This document shows positions 49,001-62,161 of a stretch of 64,000 nt of DNA, one piece after another (position 1 is the first letter of the stretch; each line of letters begins with the position of its first letter). The notes under the pieces were generated by a model. That model worked only from the letters and a program-made list of their open reading frames with translations. It had not been told where the DNA came from and searched no databases. Made by a program: the position numbers and the translations under genes. The DNA lies in assembly GCA_020055645.1 (NCBI GenBank), contig CM034546.1, positions 122,128,375 through 122,192,374 on the forward strand. Reading direction: 5' to 3'. The DNA comes from Tomocerus qinae. Lineage: Eukaryota; Arthropoda; Collembola; Entomobryomorpha; Tomoceridae.

Positions 49001-52000
49001 TTCCACTTGAATTAGTTTCTCACCACGTGGCATTTTGAACTCGTTTAATTAAAATAGAATTTATTTGCTGAACTATAAAATTATAATTTATAAAATAGTA
49101 TGTTAATTAGTAAATTAGTAACAGTCAGCTGTGGTCTGCACAGAAATTCAATTAATGTCAGTAGTATGACTGCTAACAAATTCACAATTCAGACATACTA
49201 CTACATAAATTAGAATTGGGCTATAGCACTTACTACCTACCTAATATTTACAATATGAAATATGTATGGTCTTTTTATCATGTTTATTAGAGATACGCAT
49301 CAATGAAATCTTAAAACGGGGAAGCTGGAAATGTGGCATGGTAAGTTGATATGACTGCACAAAGTGAGAAGACGTAAAAGAATATTAAATTACTATCTAT
49401 ACACACACTAGTAGCAATAATGAACGTCTGAAAGAAGTTTCTCCATCCACTTTATAAGTCTGTCTGTAGTGTAGTAGTTCATGCGTAAAATCCCGTCTGA
49501 TGTCTGATTTGTCATACGTTACTCATTCATGTATTTTATGTGCTTCCTTTTATGAATAAAGATATATAAATACTACAACTAAAGATATGAAATATCATCA
49601 AAAGGACAACCAAAGAAAAAGCAATACCCACAAAAAGTACTCAGCATAATATAGATTGCAAAAGAATCGTATAATAGTTTTTGTGGCGCGACAAATTCAC
49701 AAAAGTGTCTCTTCAAGTCTCTGCTATTTCATACAACTACAATCTAGACTGACGCTTCTAAAAGGTCTTTAATATGAAACTGCTACACAATGTAGTCTGA
49801 ATAAAACTACATTACAAGTGACTAGCTAAAAATAAGTTTGTGTTTAATGATATGTACTTCTTTAAAAAAGAAACAACCAGCAGCAGAGAGATACTACATA
49901 TCTGTATACATATATATAGCATTATGTAATAATAATAAATACGCTTATCAATTTATTGTACGCAACAACTCATTGAAAGACAGAAAAAGAATATTAAGGA
50001 ATCCTTACCTACTAATGGAAAAGTAAGTTGAATTTTAATAATGTATGCCTACTCCTCATCCTCTTTTGTTATTCGTAGCAAATCTACATAATATTATATC
50101 ACTCAGTATAGCTATATATACACTATAGCCTTTTAAGTACAATGAATACTTAAGTAATTACTATTTCATTCATGTATAGGACTATAAATTAGGTTAGCCA
50201 TAAGCTATTTAGTGTTTGCCAAAAGGCTTGACAATCTAAGGGAGGAAGAGTTCCTTATTTAAACACATTGAACGTGAGGATGAGAAGATGTAATGGGAGT
50301 AGTGCGAGGATGCAGGGATTTCGCGACAGAATGTATAGATAAGAAAAAGAGAAGTAGGAGCAAGCAAGATGTTGATGTGGATGGAGGATCTATTCTCACG
50401 TTGAGTGGAGTTACTCCGCATGGGATCCCTATAGAGGAAGTCTGCCTAGTCAAAACCATCCTACACTTTACAAGACTGAATCAGTTCATCATTGAATTTG
50501 CAGAGCTATGTGAGTTAGCCAGTTCTGCTTGCTTCTCTCCCTTTTTATCTACCTCCTAATACCTTTACTTACACACTCGTTCCTCTGCACTTTTACCAAG
50601 TAACAAAAACATATTTATTAACACACAATTCTTTAAAAGTACAATCTACTACTAACAGATACCTAAATTACAATTTATTCAACGTACACTCAAAGGGCAC
50701 ATTCTTTACACTAATTTAGAAGGTCGTTTGACTAAAATAAGCAATTTCAATAAATTCTGCTAGTCTCAAAGCTAATTTAATGGCTAAAAGGTTAGCCTGT
50801 TGAATGACCTCGTAAAGACTGAAGCAATAAAGCAGTAGACAATTATTGATTACAAACAATACGTGAAAAGAGATTCAGTTACAATACTAACTAATGGAGT
50901 GAGTGTCAAAATATTTGTCCATGCTGCACTTTCGTAGCATGTAATTAAACTGCACCTCAACTTACAAACTTTGCAAAGTGATAATCATTGTAGTTTGCTC
51001 AAGCTAAAGAAAGTAATTGGTACAAGTTAACTCTCCTTGAACTGCACTATCTACTGATACTACGAAATTGTCCAGTAGTAAAGCAATTGCTATCTTGTAG
51101 TAGGTTCACCGCAGTTTACATGACATTGTACATTTATTTAGTGTCATTACAATAAGTAAAAGCACCTCATTGTTCAATTTTAAAGATTTTGTTGTACTTG
51201 TTACTTTAGTTTACATCGGGTAGCGATTTGGACAAGAAATTGTGATCTGGTATAGCATCATTACCACACAGTAGAGAGACATAGAGATACTTGTGTGCAT
51301 CATCACAGAGAAGAAGCCTCAAACCACCTCAAATAAACAACGAAACTATTAACCCGGTTGACTAAAGTAAACATGCGATGGACTGTACCACATTTTAGTA
51401 CTCTAGATAATTAATTAATGTCTGTATTTGCTGTAACTGTAGACTCTGTCTACGCAGTTACATTCACTTTTTCAGGAAACGCACGCGAACTAAGATATTG
51501 TGACCATTTTATTCATCTAGACTTATTTCGTTGAAATGCAAGCATTATTGAGTGGAAAGTGGAAACCAATAATACTACACAATTCTTTTGGGACATTTTA
51601 CTGTCAGGTGCCAAATACTAAATCACTTTTAGTTGCATAGTCTCGTCTGCCCTATTTATTGTCTATCCTTTGTGATTTTACCTCACGTTACTACACCTCT
51701 AGATTCTTAGAATACATCAAACTCTTTCTCTCGCAATTCAACCTGAATTGACTTTATCACACATACAAGCTACCCTCTGGTAGGTTAAGAGACTGGAGAG
51801 TGAGCACAGCACCTCTTAGTAATTAAATTATGTGGAAACTTATATCCTTCATTAACACAAATAAAATTTGACAAAGAATACTTAGTATTACTGTTCAAAA
51901 CTACTTAAATACATCAAGTATATTTCTAGAAAGTTCAACAAGTGGAATTAAGTGATACAATATCAGTCACGACTGCTACAGAAACTCAAAACGAAAATAG

Positions 52001-52446
52001 TATAAGTAAGAAAAAGTTTTAAGCTGATATTTGCCCATTTGTGATGCTACAAATACTTGTAAAGTTGCTAACTTTGGATCTTTGCAAATCTCAAGTTAGA
52101 ATGATACCAGACTCTAGAATCACTGACTTGTATAATTAATAATTATACACTTCAATAGAATTAAGTGGTGATGTATAACTTGCATTGTACTTATTTACCT
52201 GAAAATGAAAAGGATCTAGGAGTTGATAGTTAGTTAATATTTTCTGGAAAGTTGATCTATTTTACTTCAAAACGTAACATAACAATATTTCGACAAAGAT
52301 GCCATCAACAACAAAGGAAAACTTGCAAATCAGTTTCATTGTCAATACAATACAGTGAAATAGTTTTCAGTGTCTCGATTTTGCCGCCTTTAATACAGAG
52401 AATGAAAACTTTTTCCTAACTCCACTCACTTTTATCATCGACCACA
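46018..52446. other. Gene-poor intergenic region upstream of the receptor kinase
   Basis: No gene recognised. Two overlapping opposite-strand frames of about 125 codons at 47.57-48.10 kb lack any recognisable domain. The last kilobase should contain the promoter of the receptor tyrosine kinase gene, but no element can be named. Confidence 0.5.
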
Positions 52447-55400
52447 ATGTATTTCCCCGGATCATATTCTAAAGTATTGTGTTGCTGTTATTTCATATTG
52501 TGGTCATTCGGACTATGTAAACTTAACTTTTCTTCGGCCCAAGAAGACACTATTTTTTCTTTGAATCCATCTCCTGACTACAGAATGGCTCTCCTCAAAG
52601 CCAAGCAGCAAACCACTTGCTTGAGTTTGGTATGTGATTTTCTATCTCTATATACTATATAAGTTAAATTTAGCTTTGCTATGTTAATAGTACAGACAGT
52701 TGTTGGTAGAACTTTGGATATGGCTTGTTGTAAATACATTTAATATGACAATGATAGGATTTATCTGGTTTCGGAATATCGACCGACTGATCTTTATTGT
52801 TCATATTGTCCTACATGCATAACTAATTCAATAAACCTCCAAATAAATATTATAAGTATGATTAGCCATTAATCCCAATAAGCCTTGTAAATCTAAACAG
52901 TACAGCTTACAAATTATAACAACATTACTGTAAATAAACCTTTATTATTGAAGCTCTTTACTGGCGAACTAGAATCGTTTCAATAGGTGATAGGAATTAT
53001 TTGTAAGGTTTCTTTGTATGTTTATCGCCTTGTCGCATGTGATTATGATTTACTTAGAAATAGTAATATTGCAACAGATTGGTTGGATAGAGCTACAGCT
53101 CACCGGTATTCGCAGATAAATACAGATCGAACTTTAGTTGAAGAATTTCCTACACTTATCCTATTATTTCGGAAAGTGAAACAAGATTCACATTTTTTGG
53201 ATGTATTAGGGGCTTTGCGAATTTCGGATGTGGTTGAATTGAATTGATGTTACTGATTGACATGTTAATAAAACTGTAATATTTAGAGACAGACAGCCTC
53301 AAAGTACAACCTTATTTTTTGAATACAGTGTAGCTATATAAATATGTAAATGGCTAAAAATTTCAAATCCATAATTCGGGTAGGTAGCTCCTTCTATAGA
53401 TTTATTCTTTATATCTGTAGATAAAAACGTCAACGTCATTGTATTTGACAGTCACCATATACGTCAACCAACACAATTCATCACAGTTTCATTAATTGTT
53501 TCAAATGTATCAATGAAGTTTATTTGAACATTACTAAATTGCAGGGTGATGAAATCCTACCTGTATTTGATGAAAAATCTCTTTCGACGAAACCTGCAGC
53601 ATGTCGAAGCAATGAATGTCGCAAATGTTTCCAGGTAGAGAAATCATTTCAATTTAAAATTGTAGCCTAAATAACATAACTTGGCTTTTAGGTGTTAATT
53701 ATATTACGCTAATTCCTTTACCTATACTCAAAGTTTTAACCTCAATCAATTATATAATTAATTTTAATATAGACTATGCTGATGTAATGTGATGTATTGT
53801 ACACGTATTAGGCAACGAATACCTAAAATTGTTCCAATTATTGTAGTCTCACCCTCAACCTCAGAGTCTCAAGTTACTAAGTTTCGCAGTTTCGATTTTC
53901 GTTCTGCCGTTTCTTCCTTTTTTTCTTACCGGGAGAGCATAGACAAAAAGTATGCATTTTTCTACTTGTGATACTTTAATTAATCAATGTCGGGAGGTAA
54001 CCTAACAGAGAGGTAAACTGCTGAGAGGTAGCCTAACCTGTTTACACCTATTCCAATTTTCCTTGCTTAAAATACCTGATAAAAATCACACATTATTTAA
54101 GCATAAGAATTATGGCTCCAAACGACTGATTCAAATTTGATAAAACATTCCCTTTTAGTGCATCAATAATAGGAGTTTAGAACCTGAACTTGCAGAGGAA
54201 TGTCGAAACCACTTCCTGGAACTAAATTTGGAAATTAGTGGTCTGAAATATTTTAATGGACATTATCCTCAATCTCCAGTTCCAACTTTTCATTGTACAT
54301 CTAATCACGGAAAAGAGTACAACATGACACATTTCAAAATGGAATACAAAAATATGAATTACAGCATGGACTCAATTTCCAAGTTTGTACATTAATTAAA
54401 TTATTAGCAATTAAATGATTAAAAAATCATGTCTGTCCATCAATTTATTTCATCTTCCTTTGTTGTATATTACACCTATTCATGTATTCAATGCAGTAGA
54501 TATAAATTTTAACTTCTGTTAGCTAAGTTAAAGTGCCCAGGCCTTTGGATTATTCTTACATTGTATTACGTTTTGTTGTGCAGTAATATTATTTATTAGT
54601 GCTAAGTGCAAATGCATGCTAAAATGTTTAATTGATAATTTTCAGGGATTTTATTCCAAGAGTTTTTATTGTCGAAAAAGAGACGAATGGAAAATGGGAG
54701 GCTCATACTGTTCCACAGAAATTTTGGTTTCTGGTGCTGCAGACGAAATTATTTAGCACCTACCGGATCAGAGTAACGGCTGTGTCCCCCATGGCTATTT
54801 ACAGACCTCAAACATCAGTTTCGATTCAAATACACGGTAAAACTTTCAACAAAACAATGAATAAAAGGAGTTTAGTGATCCACTTCGCTCTATTAAACTT
54901 CAAAGTTACAAATTGTGCAAGTATACATAATACCCTTATGCATAGTACACGGTGTAATAGTTACCGTATTTCCTCTATTAATTGCAACACTCGATTCCAA
55001 AAAAGATCTTCGTCCTCCAGGGTGCACTTCGTTTCACCGAATAAATACACATGTAATGGGATTAATTTTGGACCTGCCGTTTTTGGACATTTATAGCTTC
55101 TTTTCCCAAACAATTCCTGGTCTCCAGTCTCCATTAATTTCCATAAGATTGATGATGCATTAGATTACATTTCCTTCTTCCTTCACTCGTGTATGTATAG
55201 GATTGTTTTGCATTACATGAGTAAGTTAGTAGTGCAAAGTCATCTTCGAAGGATTAAAATCATAATGACATTATTCTAAAACATGACACGTTCTGTAATT
55301 CTAGCTGTACAAAACATTGGAAAGCCATGGAATCTCCGCCTAATTAAATCAGATATACAGGATGCTACTCGACCGAAAGCAAATGCTTTGATACGATGGG

Positions 55401-58400
55401 AGAGCAGCTCTGGCACAAATGCTTCTTGCGATTATGATGTTTATTATATGGATGATGATATGCACAAGTACGAACTTAAAAAGGCAAGTTTTTCAAGGTT
55501 TCCCTACTATTGATTTTTCTTTGTAGTCATCTCTGATTTATCCCGTATCAGATAACAAAGCTTATGCTAGTCATTAACCGGATGCCGAAGTTAAATGTGG
55601 GATCGACTGATACCTGAACCACCACTAGCTCTATATTTAGTATCATGACCACTAGTCATCAATGTCTATCAATCAGCTAATTAATTAGTACCTACCTGCA
55701 TGTATTTGTATCACGTGTGTATATGTTATAATCAAAGATCAAAGAACATTCCATATATGTCTATCTTAAAATATAATATGCATTTCTTTCTTCCAACTTC
55801 AACTGCGCTCACAGAATCCTTTGCCATGTGAAAGATCGAACACCCGGTGTACTTTGTACGAGCTCTCCGTGAACAGAATACATAACTTAGTATATTAATA
55901 ATATTATTAACTTTCTCCTTTCATAATTGTTAATTGAAGGTAGTAATAAAGGTATTTTTGCATATAATAGAACTTTTCTTTTGTACAAAATTGAATACTA
56001 ATTGGACTGAATGATAAAATATTTTAGCCTGAGGACGCATTTTTCTGCACACTTTCTGATTTGACATTGGGGCGAAACTACACCGTAAGTGTTATCGAAA
56101 AATTCGGAAGCCGACAATCTACTGCTGCAACAATGCATTTGGAAGTACCATCGTGTCTCCATTTCTTCTCTAATAGCTACGAACGCTGTCGTAAGTATAA
56201 TATTTTACCGTGAATTCAATAAGCTACTGAATTTCTCTGAAAGTCTATACAACTGCACGATCATATAAATAGGTATAGCTCTATTGCACTGCACAAAAGT
56301 CGTATGCATTATGCTTTATGCAAATAACATGTTGTAATCGGGAAATTAGTTAGATCCCAAATCATTTATTATTTAGAAATTATTTAACAGCCTGTAATTA
56401 TAATTTATCTCAGTATTTTTGAGTATCAATGTCGTTTTCACAGACAGACAGACAAATTAGTACACCAGTACTCGGAATAATTTTCAGTTATGGATAATTG
56501 ACATTGCCCTTGATCAATAATCACTCGGAGTAAAATTCATCATAAAAATTCGACAGTCCTTGGAATTATCGTCTGTTTTTTTTGGAAATTACTATTAGTC
56601 TGATTTATAATATGTTCCCTCATTACCTCATTCTTCCTCCTGAATAGCTTTCATTGCGAGATTAACTATTGTAAATGGAAAAGAAATTAGACCCGTGGGA
56701 GACAGAATTCCCATAAGCGAATAATGAAAGGTTTTTAGAAATCTTCAAAATTTTATTGACGATATCTCTTGGCAACTGAATAATGTCACCATTGCTAAAT
56801 GCTAAATCAAATCCAAAGTTTATCCCATTGCTTAGATACAAATTCAAAACAAAACAAAAACGAAATTCGCGTTTCACATAACTTACAAAGAAATGCCACG
56901 GGTCTAATTTCTTTTCCATTTACAATAACTAGGTCCGGATTTAGTTTGAAAATTAGGCGATTTATCCATAGTCTATCCATCGTGAGCATGAAATAGGAAA
57001 ACAAGCGTAGATTGACCTAATAAAAGACAGAGGCTGTAACTTTTGAAGCTGTAATGTCAATGTCAATTTCATTTGTCTGATTTAATTTGTAATTTCAGCC
57101 CCGCCAAGTCCCACAGGAGTACACATCGAAAATGAAACATCGACTTCATTGTGGGTGGTTTGGTTACCTCCTATGTATGCGAATGATACAAATCGAATCA
57201 TAGAATATCATTTAACAGTAGACTTGTTTGATGGTACAATAAGTGACACAGCAAGATTATTTTCTGGTAAAATACCCGGAGACACAAATGTAACAAAGGT
57301 CAAAGTGAACAATATTCACGGAATCAAAGGTAGACTTCGAGTTTCGCTTATCGCTCGTAGTGGAGGAGGAGAATCAAAAGAAGTTGTTGCTTGGTTTGTT
57401 CTCAAAACAAAAGGTAAGTTTTCTTTCATGTCATATAATCTCCTTAGGCTTGGCTGTTAATAAAATGTTCAGTCGTTTCTCTATCCTTTTTACTCTTTTT
57501 CATTGAACATCACCCATTCGCCATGTCTATTGTAAGCGATTACCTTTGTTTACATTGCTAAGCTTTAATAATAATTCTGTAAACGTCATTTACCATGAAA
57601 TTAGACATTATATCTATAACATAATCCCCTCCTATAAAGTAACCAAAATAATCTGAATTGGAAGTTACGACTTCCGACAAAGTTTTCCGTTGACAAAAGT
57701 AATTTTTACATGATTTCACTTTCACGAGGACGTGGGCGGTTTTGTTCGTGCTCTGCTCATCTTGTTCATTAACTTCGTGCTCCGCTGTGATGTTACTGAT
57801 GTTGACAATTACTATTCATCTTGGCTAAATAATGCACTATAAATTAACATTGAGTAATTTTCCATCATCAATTTGTGCTAATACGAATACGTGCCTTTGA
57901 GTAAAAATGTCCACATGACTTCACATGAGTAATTTAATAATGCAGTTGTCAGTTGTGCAACCCAATGCAATGACTACACTACAAGAATAAGCTATATTTT
58001 ATAGCCTATGAAATACAAAGCTACATTTTGCATTAGATAGATTCTTTCTTTTCTTTCTATTCTACAAGTAATATAAAGGAGCCTTAAACAATTAAAAAAA
58101 TGCAATTGTCCTGCGAAAAAGCTGAAAAGTGCTTTGTACACTTAACAATTGGGCAAAAAATTAGGCATTGTAGCCTTTGACATTTGACCTTTCACTGAAA
58201 CTTTCTTAATCATTCGAAAATGGCAAAACATTTCAAAGTTTATTCTGTTTTTCCAGTATGTAGTACTAAATACAATTTTAATAACGAAGGTAATTTGGAA
58301 CCGAAAAGTTTTATTCCTATACCACGGCAGTTTCAGAGAATTTTACCACAGATGCAAATCATTATAATTCATAATCATATTATTATAATTTAAATTACCT

Positions 58401-61166
58401 TACCTTATTTATCTGTAATTCAAATGAAAAATTCATGGTTGAAAAGCTTCCTTGCGTAAAAAGCGATTCAGTTCCACCCAAACTAATCAATCAGTTACTA
58501 TAAATCGAGATAAATAAATGTACCGCGTTGATTTGATCTGATCTGTTGGAATTTGCAGTTGTTTCCAGTTTCACGAAGACGTGGGTGATCATCACAGTTT
58601 TAATCGTGCTAGTTGCTTTGGTTGTCAGCTTTTTCCTCTTCAAAAGCTTTCGGGATAAGTTACAGCGACAGCGTAAACGACACGAATATTTTGAGGTAAA
58701 TTCCGTATTCTTGTTTGGATTCCCACAATTCCCAGTAGCATGGCTAAGGAAATCTCGGTTAGGCCCTTTTGATGGAGCCAACATTGATAGTCCACGTACC
58801 TTGTTCATGTTCTACCCACCAAAAGTGCCTAATTGTGAAAAGGTCTGTATCGAAGAATCATATTATTAGAAGTAAATGGTAAATGCAACTTTCATTGACA
58901 TTGGTAAACAGAACTTGGAAAAAGAAACGATGATGACGCCAATAAAAGCAGACAGATACTCAACTAAATGGGAAATAGACTTGGGGAATTTGGAAGTGGG
59001 CGATGTAATTGGAGAAGGCTTCTTTGGTCTTGTCAGAAAAGCCATTCTTCACAAAAATGGAGAGTCTATTGTGGTGGCTGTAAAAACGTTGAGAGGTAAA
59101 ATCAGCACAAAATGAAACTTTGTACTTTGTTATATTAAACTTTTCTTGTTAGTTTCCAATTTTGGCATCTAAAGTTTTGCACATTGTGTGAAAGTTCAGA
59201 AACTTTAATTTTTAATAACAAATATAGGTATAGTTGTTAATATTACATTCATTATAAACATAACAATATTATTAATCATCATGTTTTATACCAAAAGAGT
59301 CTGTGGATACAAAAGACGCGGAAAAATTTTGGGAAGAATTTGAAATACTGAAAGGACTTGGTAGACACCGTCATGTCGTCGGATTGATTGGCATCGTACG
59401 AAAACACGTCCCAGCACTTATTGTTGAATATTGTGACGGCGGAGATCTCCAAACTCACTTGAGAAAGGTTGCTAAAATAACACTTTAATTATTTTTACAC
59501 TTTTGATATGAAAACACCGAAACTATTATTTAATTAAATGCCTATAAACAAGTTCGATTAGTAGTATATTATACCTATCAAACAATGCCTACAAAGTTAT
59601 TGTATTAAAATAAACAGGTATACCATTCTCAGGTTCATGACATGACCTTTTCATCCTGCTCAGACTTACCCAACTTTGGTAAGTTAGAATTTTAAACTTA
59701 TTTTTAATCGTTTTAACTTAAAAGGCTTCAAGGGCAATGCTTTTAGATGTTTTTAACTTGTATCTAAATATATCTTAGTGTATCTAACATCTCACTTTTA
59801 TCTAACTAAACGATTTGTCTGTATTATCTATACAATAGACACTTTAACGCCTACATATACGGCTCGCAGTTATAATTCTGTGAATACTGTGTATAAATTA
59901 CGTAAAGGTAGGCAGAATAGCCGCTCCCAGTCCAATTTATTCCATTCTTTAAGTTATTAAAGATGTTATTTTTTTAGCTTTTGTTATTATTAAAAACTTT
60001 CTTCATTTATCTATTATCAAAATTGCCTGATTTCTTTTTGTAGGAAGCCATAATTAATATTGCTAAAAGATCATTTTGTGTTGCATGAAATGAAGGTGCA
60101 ACTATCCAGAATTCAATGGTGACAAATGAAGCGTACTTTGCAAGGGAGGAGGAAGAAATATTGGGACTGGAAGATTTGCTTTCATATGCAAGACAAATTG
60201 CTTGTGGAATGGTAGTCAATTTAATTTTCTTTGTCAAACATTTTCTATCTATTTGTAGCTAAAAAGTATCTTTATTATTAGGAGTTCTTGTCTTTGAATA
60301 AAATCGTACACCGCGATCTTGCTGCGCGGAATATTCTCGTATCCGGTCAAAATGAAGAGAAAACTGTTAAGATAGCTGATTTTGGTCTTAGTCGAGATGT
60401 TTATGAACAAAATTGGTACAAGAAAAGTTCAAATGGAAAATTACCGATTAAATGGTAATTAATTGTTTCTATCTAATAAAAGCTTATTGAGATGCAAGGT
60501 TATTAAAAAGTAACAACAGCAATATTTAATAAAAAAGAAGACTTAATAGAAATATTTTCAATCATTTTTAGGCTTGCTGTCGAATGCCTGCTTCAGGAAG
60601 TTTACACAACGCAATCTGACGTGTATGTCTCTAGATCTCATACTATCTATATATTATGTTACAGGAAATTCATACAGTTTTTGTAATTTTGGATTAGAAC
60701 ACATTTTCTAGGATATTTAAAATTTCCTGTCGTAGGATAGACCGTGTGCATAATATATTGTCCTGTCGGACAAATGTACTCGTCCAGAGTGTAGAATTTC
60801 CTGTAACATTTATTTATGAACTTCACATACTTTAGGTGGTTTGTTGATGCAATAATTAATTGTGAATATCTACTTCTATTTTGCAGTTGGGCGTATGGTA
60901 TTCTTCTATGGGAAATTATAACTTACGGCGGAAACCCTTACCCTGGGGTAGAAAATAGGAAGATATTTGATTTATTAAAAGCAGGGTACAGAATGTCTAA
61001 ACCTGCTAATTGCACCGAGGAGCTGTATGCACTCATGAAACATTGCTGGGCAGAAAAACCTGCTAATCGACCAGACTTTCCTACAATCCGAGTGAAATTG
61101 GAAGAAATGATAGAGAAAATAAGTGGAGCTACATACTTTACAGTGGATTCAGCTTTTGCTCCATAA
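52447..61166 (+). CDS. Receptor tyrosine kinase with fibronectin-III-like ectodomain
   Basis: Fourteen exons: 52447-52629, 53545-53634, 54159-54382, 54646-54836, 55305-55483, 56028-56190, 57099-57413, 58559-58842, 58912-59095, 59298-59467, 60110-60211, 60282-60454, 60572-60622, 60887-61166. These give 862 residues with phases closing. Signal peptide at about 1-31, cysteine-containing segment about 80-100, fibronectin-III-like regions (about 165-440) with [11 protein letters not shown] and W...WLPP strands, transmembrane helix about 457-476. Kinase: GEGFFGLV (577-584), VAVK (K601), helix-C glutamate E618, HRDLAARN (705-712, D707), DFG (728-730), activation loop with Y736 and Y741, [16 protein letters not shown]. 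All catalytic residues are present, so it is probably active. Domain order suggests Torso/FGFR/RET-like receptors; Torso is plausible but unproven. Intron 5 uses a GC-AG donor. An alternative donor after 58695 is also in phase and would drop 49 juxtamembrane residues. Confidence 0.85.
52987..53247 (+). other. Possible alternative terminal exon inside RTK intron 1
   Basis: An 86-codon frame opens exactly after an AG acceptor (tttcaatag/GTG), in phase 0, matching the phase-0 end of RTK exon 1. It ends at TGA and is followed 20 bases later by AATAAA (53267). Spliced to exon 1 it would give a short secreted product. The end of the frame ([17 protein letters not shown]) weakly recalls the last helices of death-type domains; this is a guess. 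It could also be a small separate gene's last exon or chance. Confidence 0.35.
53267..53272 (+). promoter_or_regulatory. AATAAA after the possible terminal exon
   Basis: Canonical polyadenylation hexamer 20 bases downstream of the stop codon at 53245-53247, within RTK intron 1. In an AT-rich genome a chance hit is possible. Confidence 0.4.
56443..56456. repeat. Short (CAGA)n microsatellite in RTK intron 6
   Basis: Three to four cagacaga units within an intron. It may be the remnant of an element related to those carrying the same tetranucleotide at 3.2 and 18.9 kb. Confidence 0.5.
56667..56927. mobile_element. MITE-like element in RTK intron 6
   Basis: A terminal inverted repeat of about 32 bases: the left end begins tattgtaaatggaaaagaaa and continues to acccgtgg; the right end is its exact reverse complement, ccacgggtctaat through tttacaata. 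The interior (about 195 bp) holds only chance frames. Flanking duplication not clear. Confidence 0.88.
57414..58558. other. RTK intron 7 with a transmembrane-exon-like patch
   Basis: At 57718-57765 the sequence ttcacgaggacgtgggcggt resembles the start of the transmembrane exon (ttcacgaagacgtgggtgat at 58570). One frame reads [12 protein letters not shown] against [12 protein letters not shown] in the real exon. It hints at an old exon duplication; otherwise the intron is featureless. Confidence 0.35.
60656..60809. mobile_element. 154-bp MITE-like element in RTK intron 13
   Basis: ATGTTACAGGAAATTC (60656-60671) and GAATTTCCTGTAACAT (60794-60809) are perfect 16-base inverted repeats. Subterminal copies of aatttcctgt and cctgtcg-type words lie inside. 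No coding frame. Confidence 0.85.
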
Positions 61167-62161
61167 GTATATATTGGTTGTTTCAAGAAAAAATCAAGAT
61201 AGCTATTAACTTTTTATTTTTTGGTAAATTAGGAAGTAGAAGTAGGATGTTACATATTACATTTACAGCATCTTATATACATTACAGATTTACCAACGGT
61301 ATGAATAGTATTTATGTAGGTTGGGTTATTCTGATTATTTTTTGTTTTACTTTCAAGATGGTACTTAATTTGATGTGATGTGAAAATAGAATAGAGAATG
61401 GCTTATAAAATATAAATTCTATGGCATATATAATATAAAATATATGAAAATAGTATGTATGTACATGTCTACTATACTATTGATATTTCCATGAATGATG
61501 AAGAAGCGGATGCCATTTATGTGGCAATTAGGAGACTTCCAAAATGTTACTACCCTGACGATTTTCCCAACGAATTAATTTATTCCTAGAAATAGAATTT
61601 AGAACGGTGGAGGCATGAATTTAATTTTTAGGAGTCTGTCTCTATCCTCCGCTCTGTACTGTACCTGTAAAATGTGTGGGGGAGCTGACTGAAAACTATA
61701 ATTACAATGAAATCTAAAAGCAAGTGTAACTACTGGGCTAAGAATGAAGATATAGTAAATATTTTGTCATTATGTTTGTAGGTCCTAGTCAAAGATCGAA
61801 AGCTCATAGTCTCAAAGCTCATAGTAGTATGGTCTTATTATCAATTTCTACCACTTATTATAATGATATATTATCTACTCCTTATATATAGAGCAGAATA
61901 TAGAGTTTTGTACGATGATTTGTAAGATTTTCAAGATAGAATGTCAGACTTAACCATTTTGAATATGATATTTCTACTTTTTGATATGTCTCCTCAGTTT
62001 CTTTAAACCTTCTGTCCTAAATGTTTTTAAAATGTGCAAATGTAAAAACAAATTATGCCCTTATTCCTGAATACTTACGTATATATTATATTTTAGTCAT
62101 CCTCAATGAGTAATTTTTAGTAACATGCTTTATTTTATGAAAATGGTAAGACTTAGTATTT
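61167..62161. other. Convergent spacer between RTK and third C16orf89-like gene
   Basis: No gene seen. AT-rich; contains the 3' ends of two convergent genes. No clear AATAAA directly follows the RTK stop; tataaa-like variants occur near 61405-61440. Confidence 0.5.

Noticed and set aside
59633-59685. Possible small RTK exon with good acceptor and GTAAGT donor
   Set aside because: Its 53-base length shifts phase and the next kinase exon starts in phase 0; direct joining of 59467 to 60110 keeps the frame.
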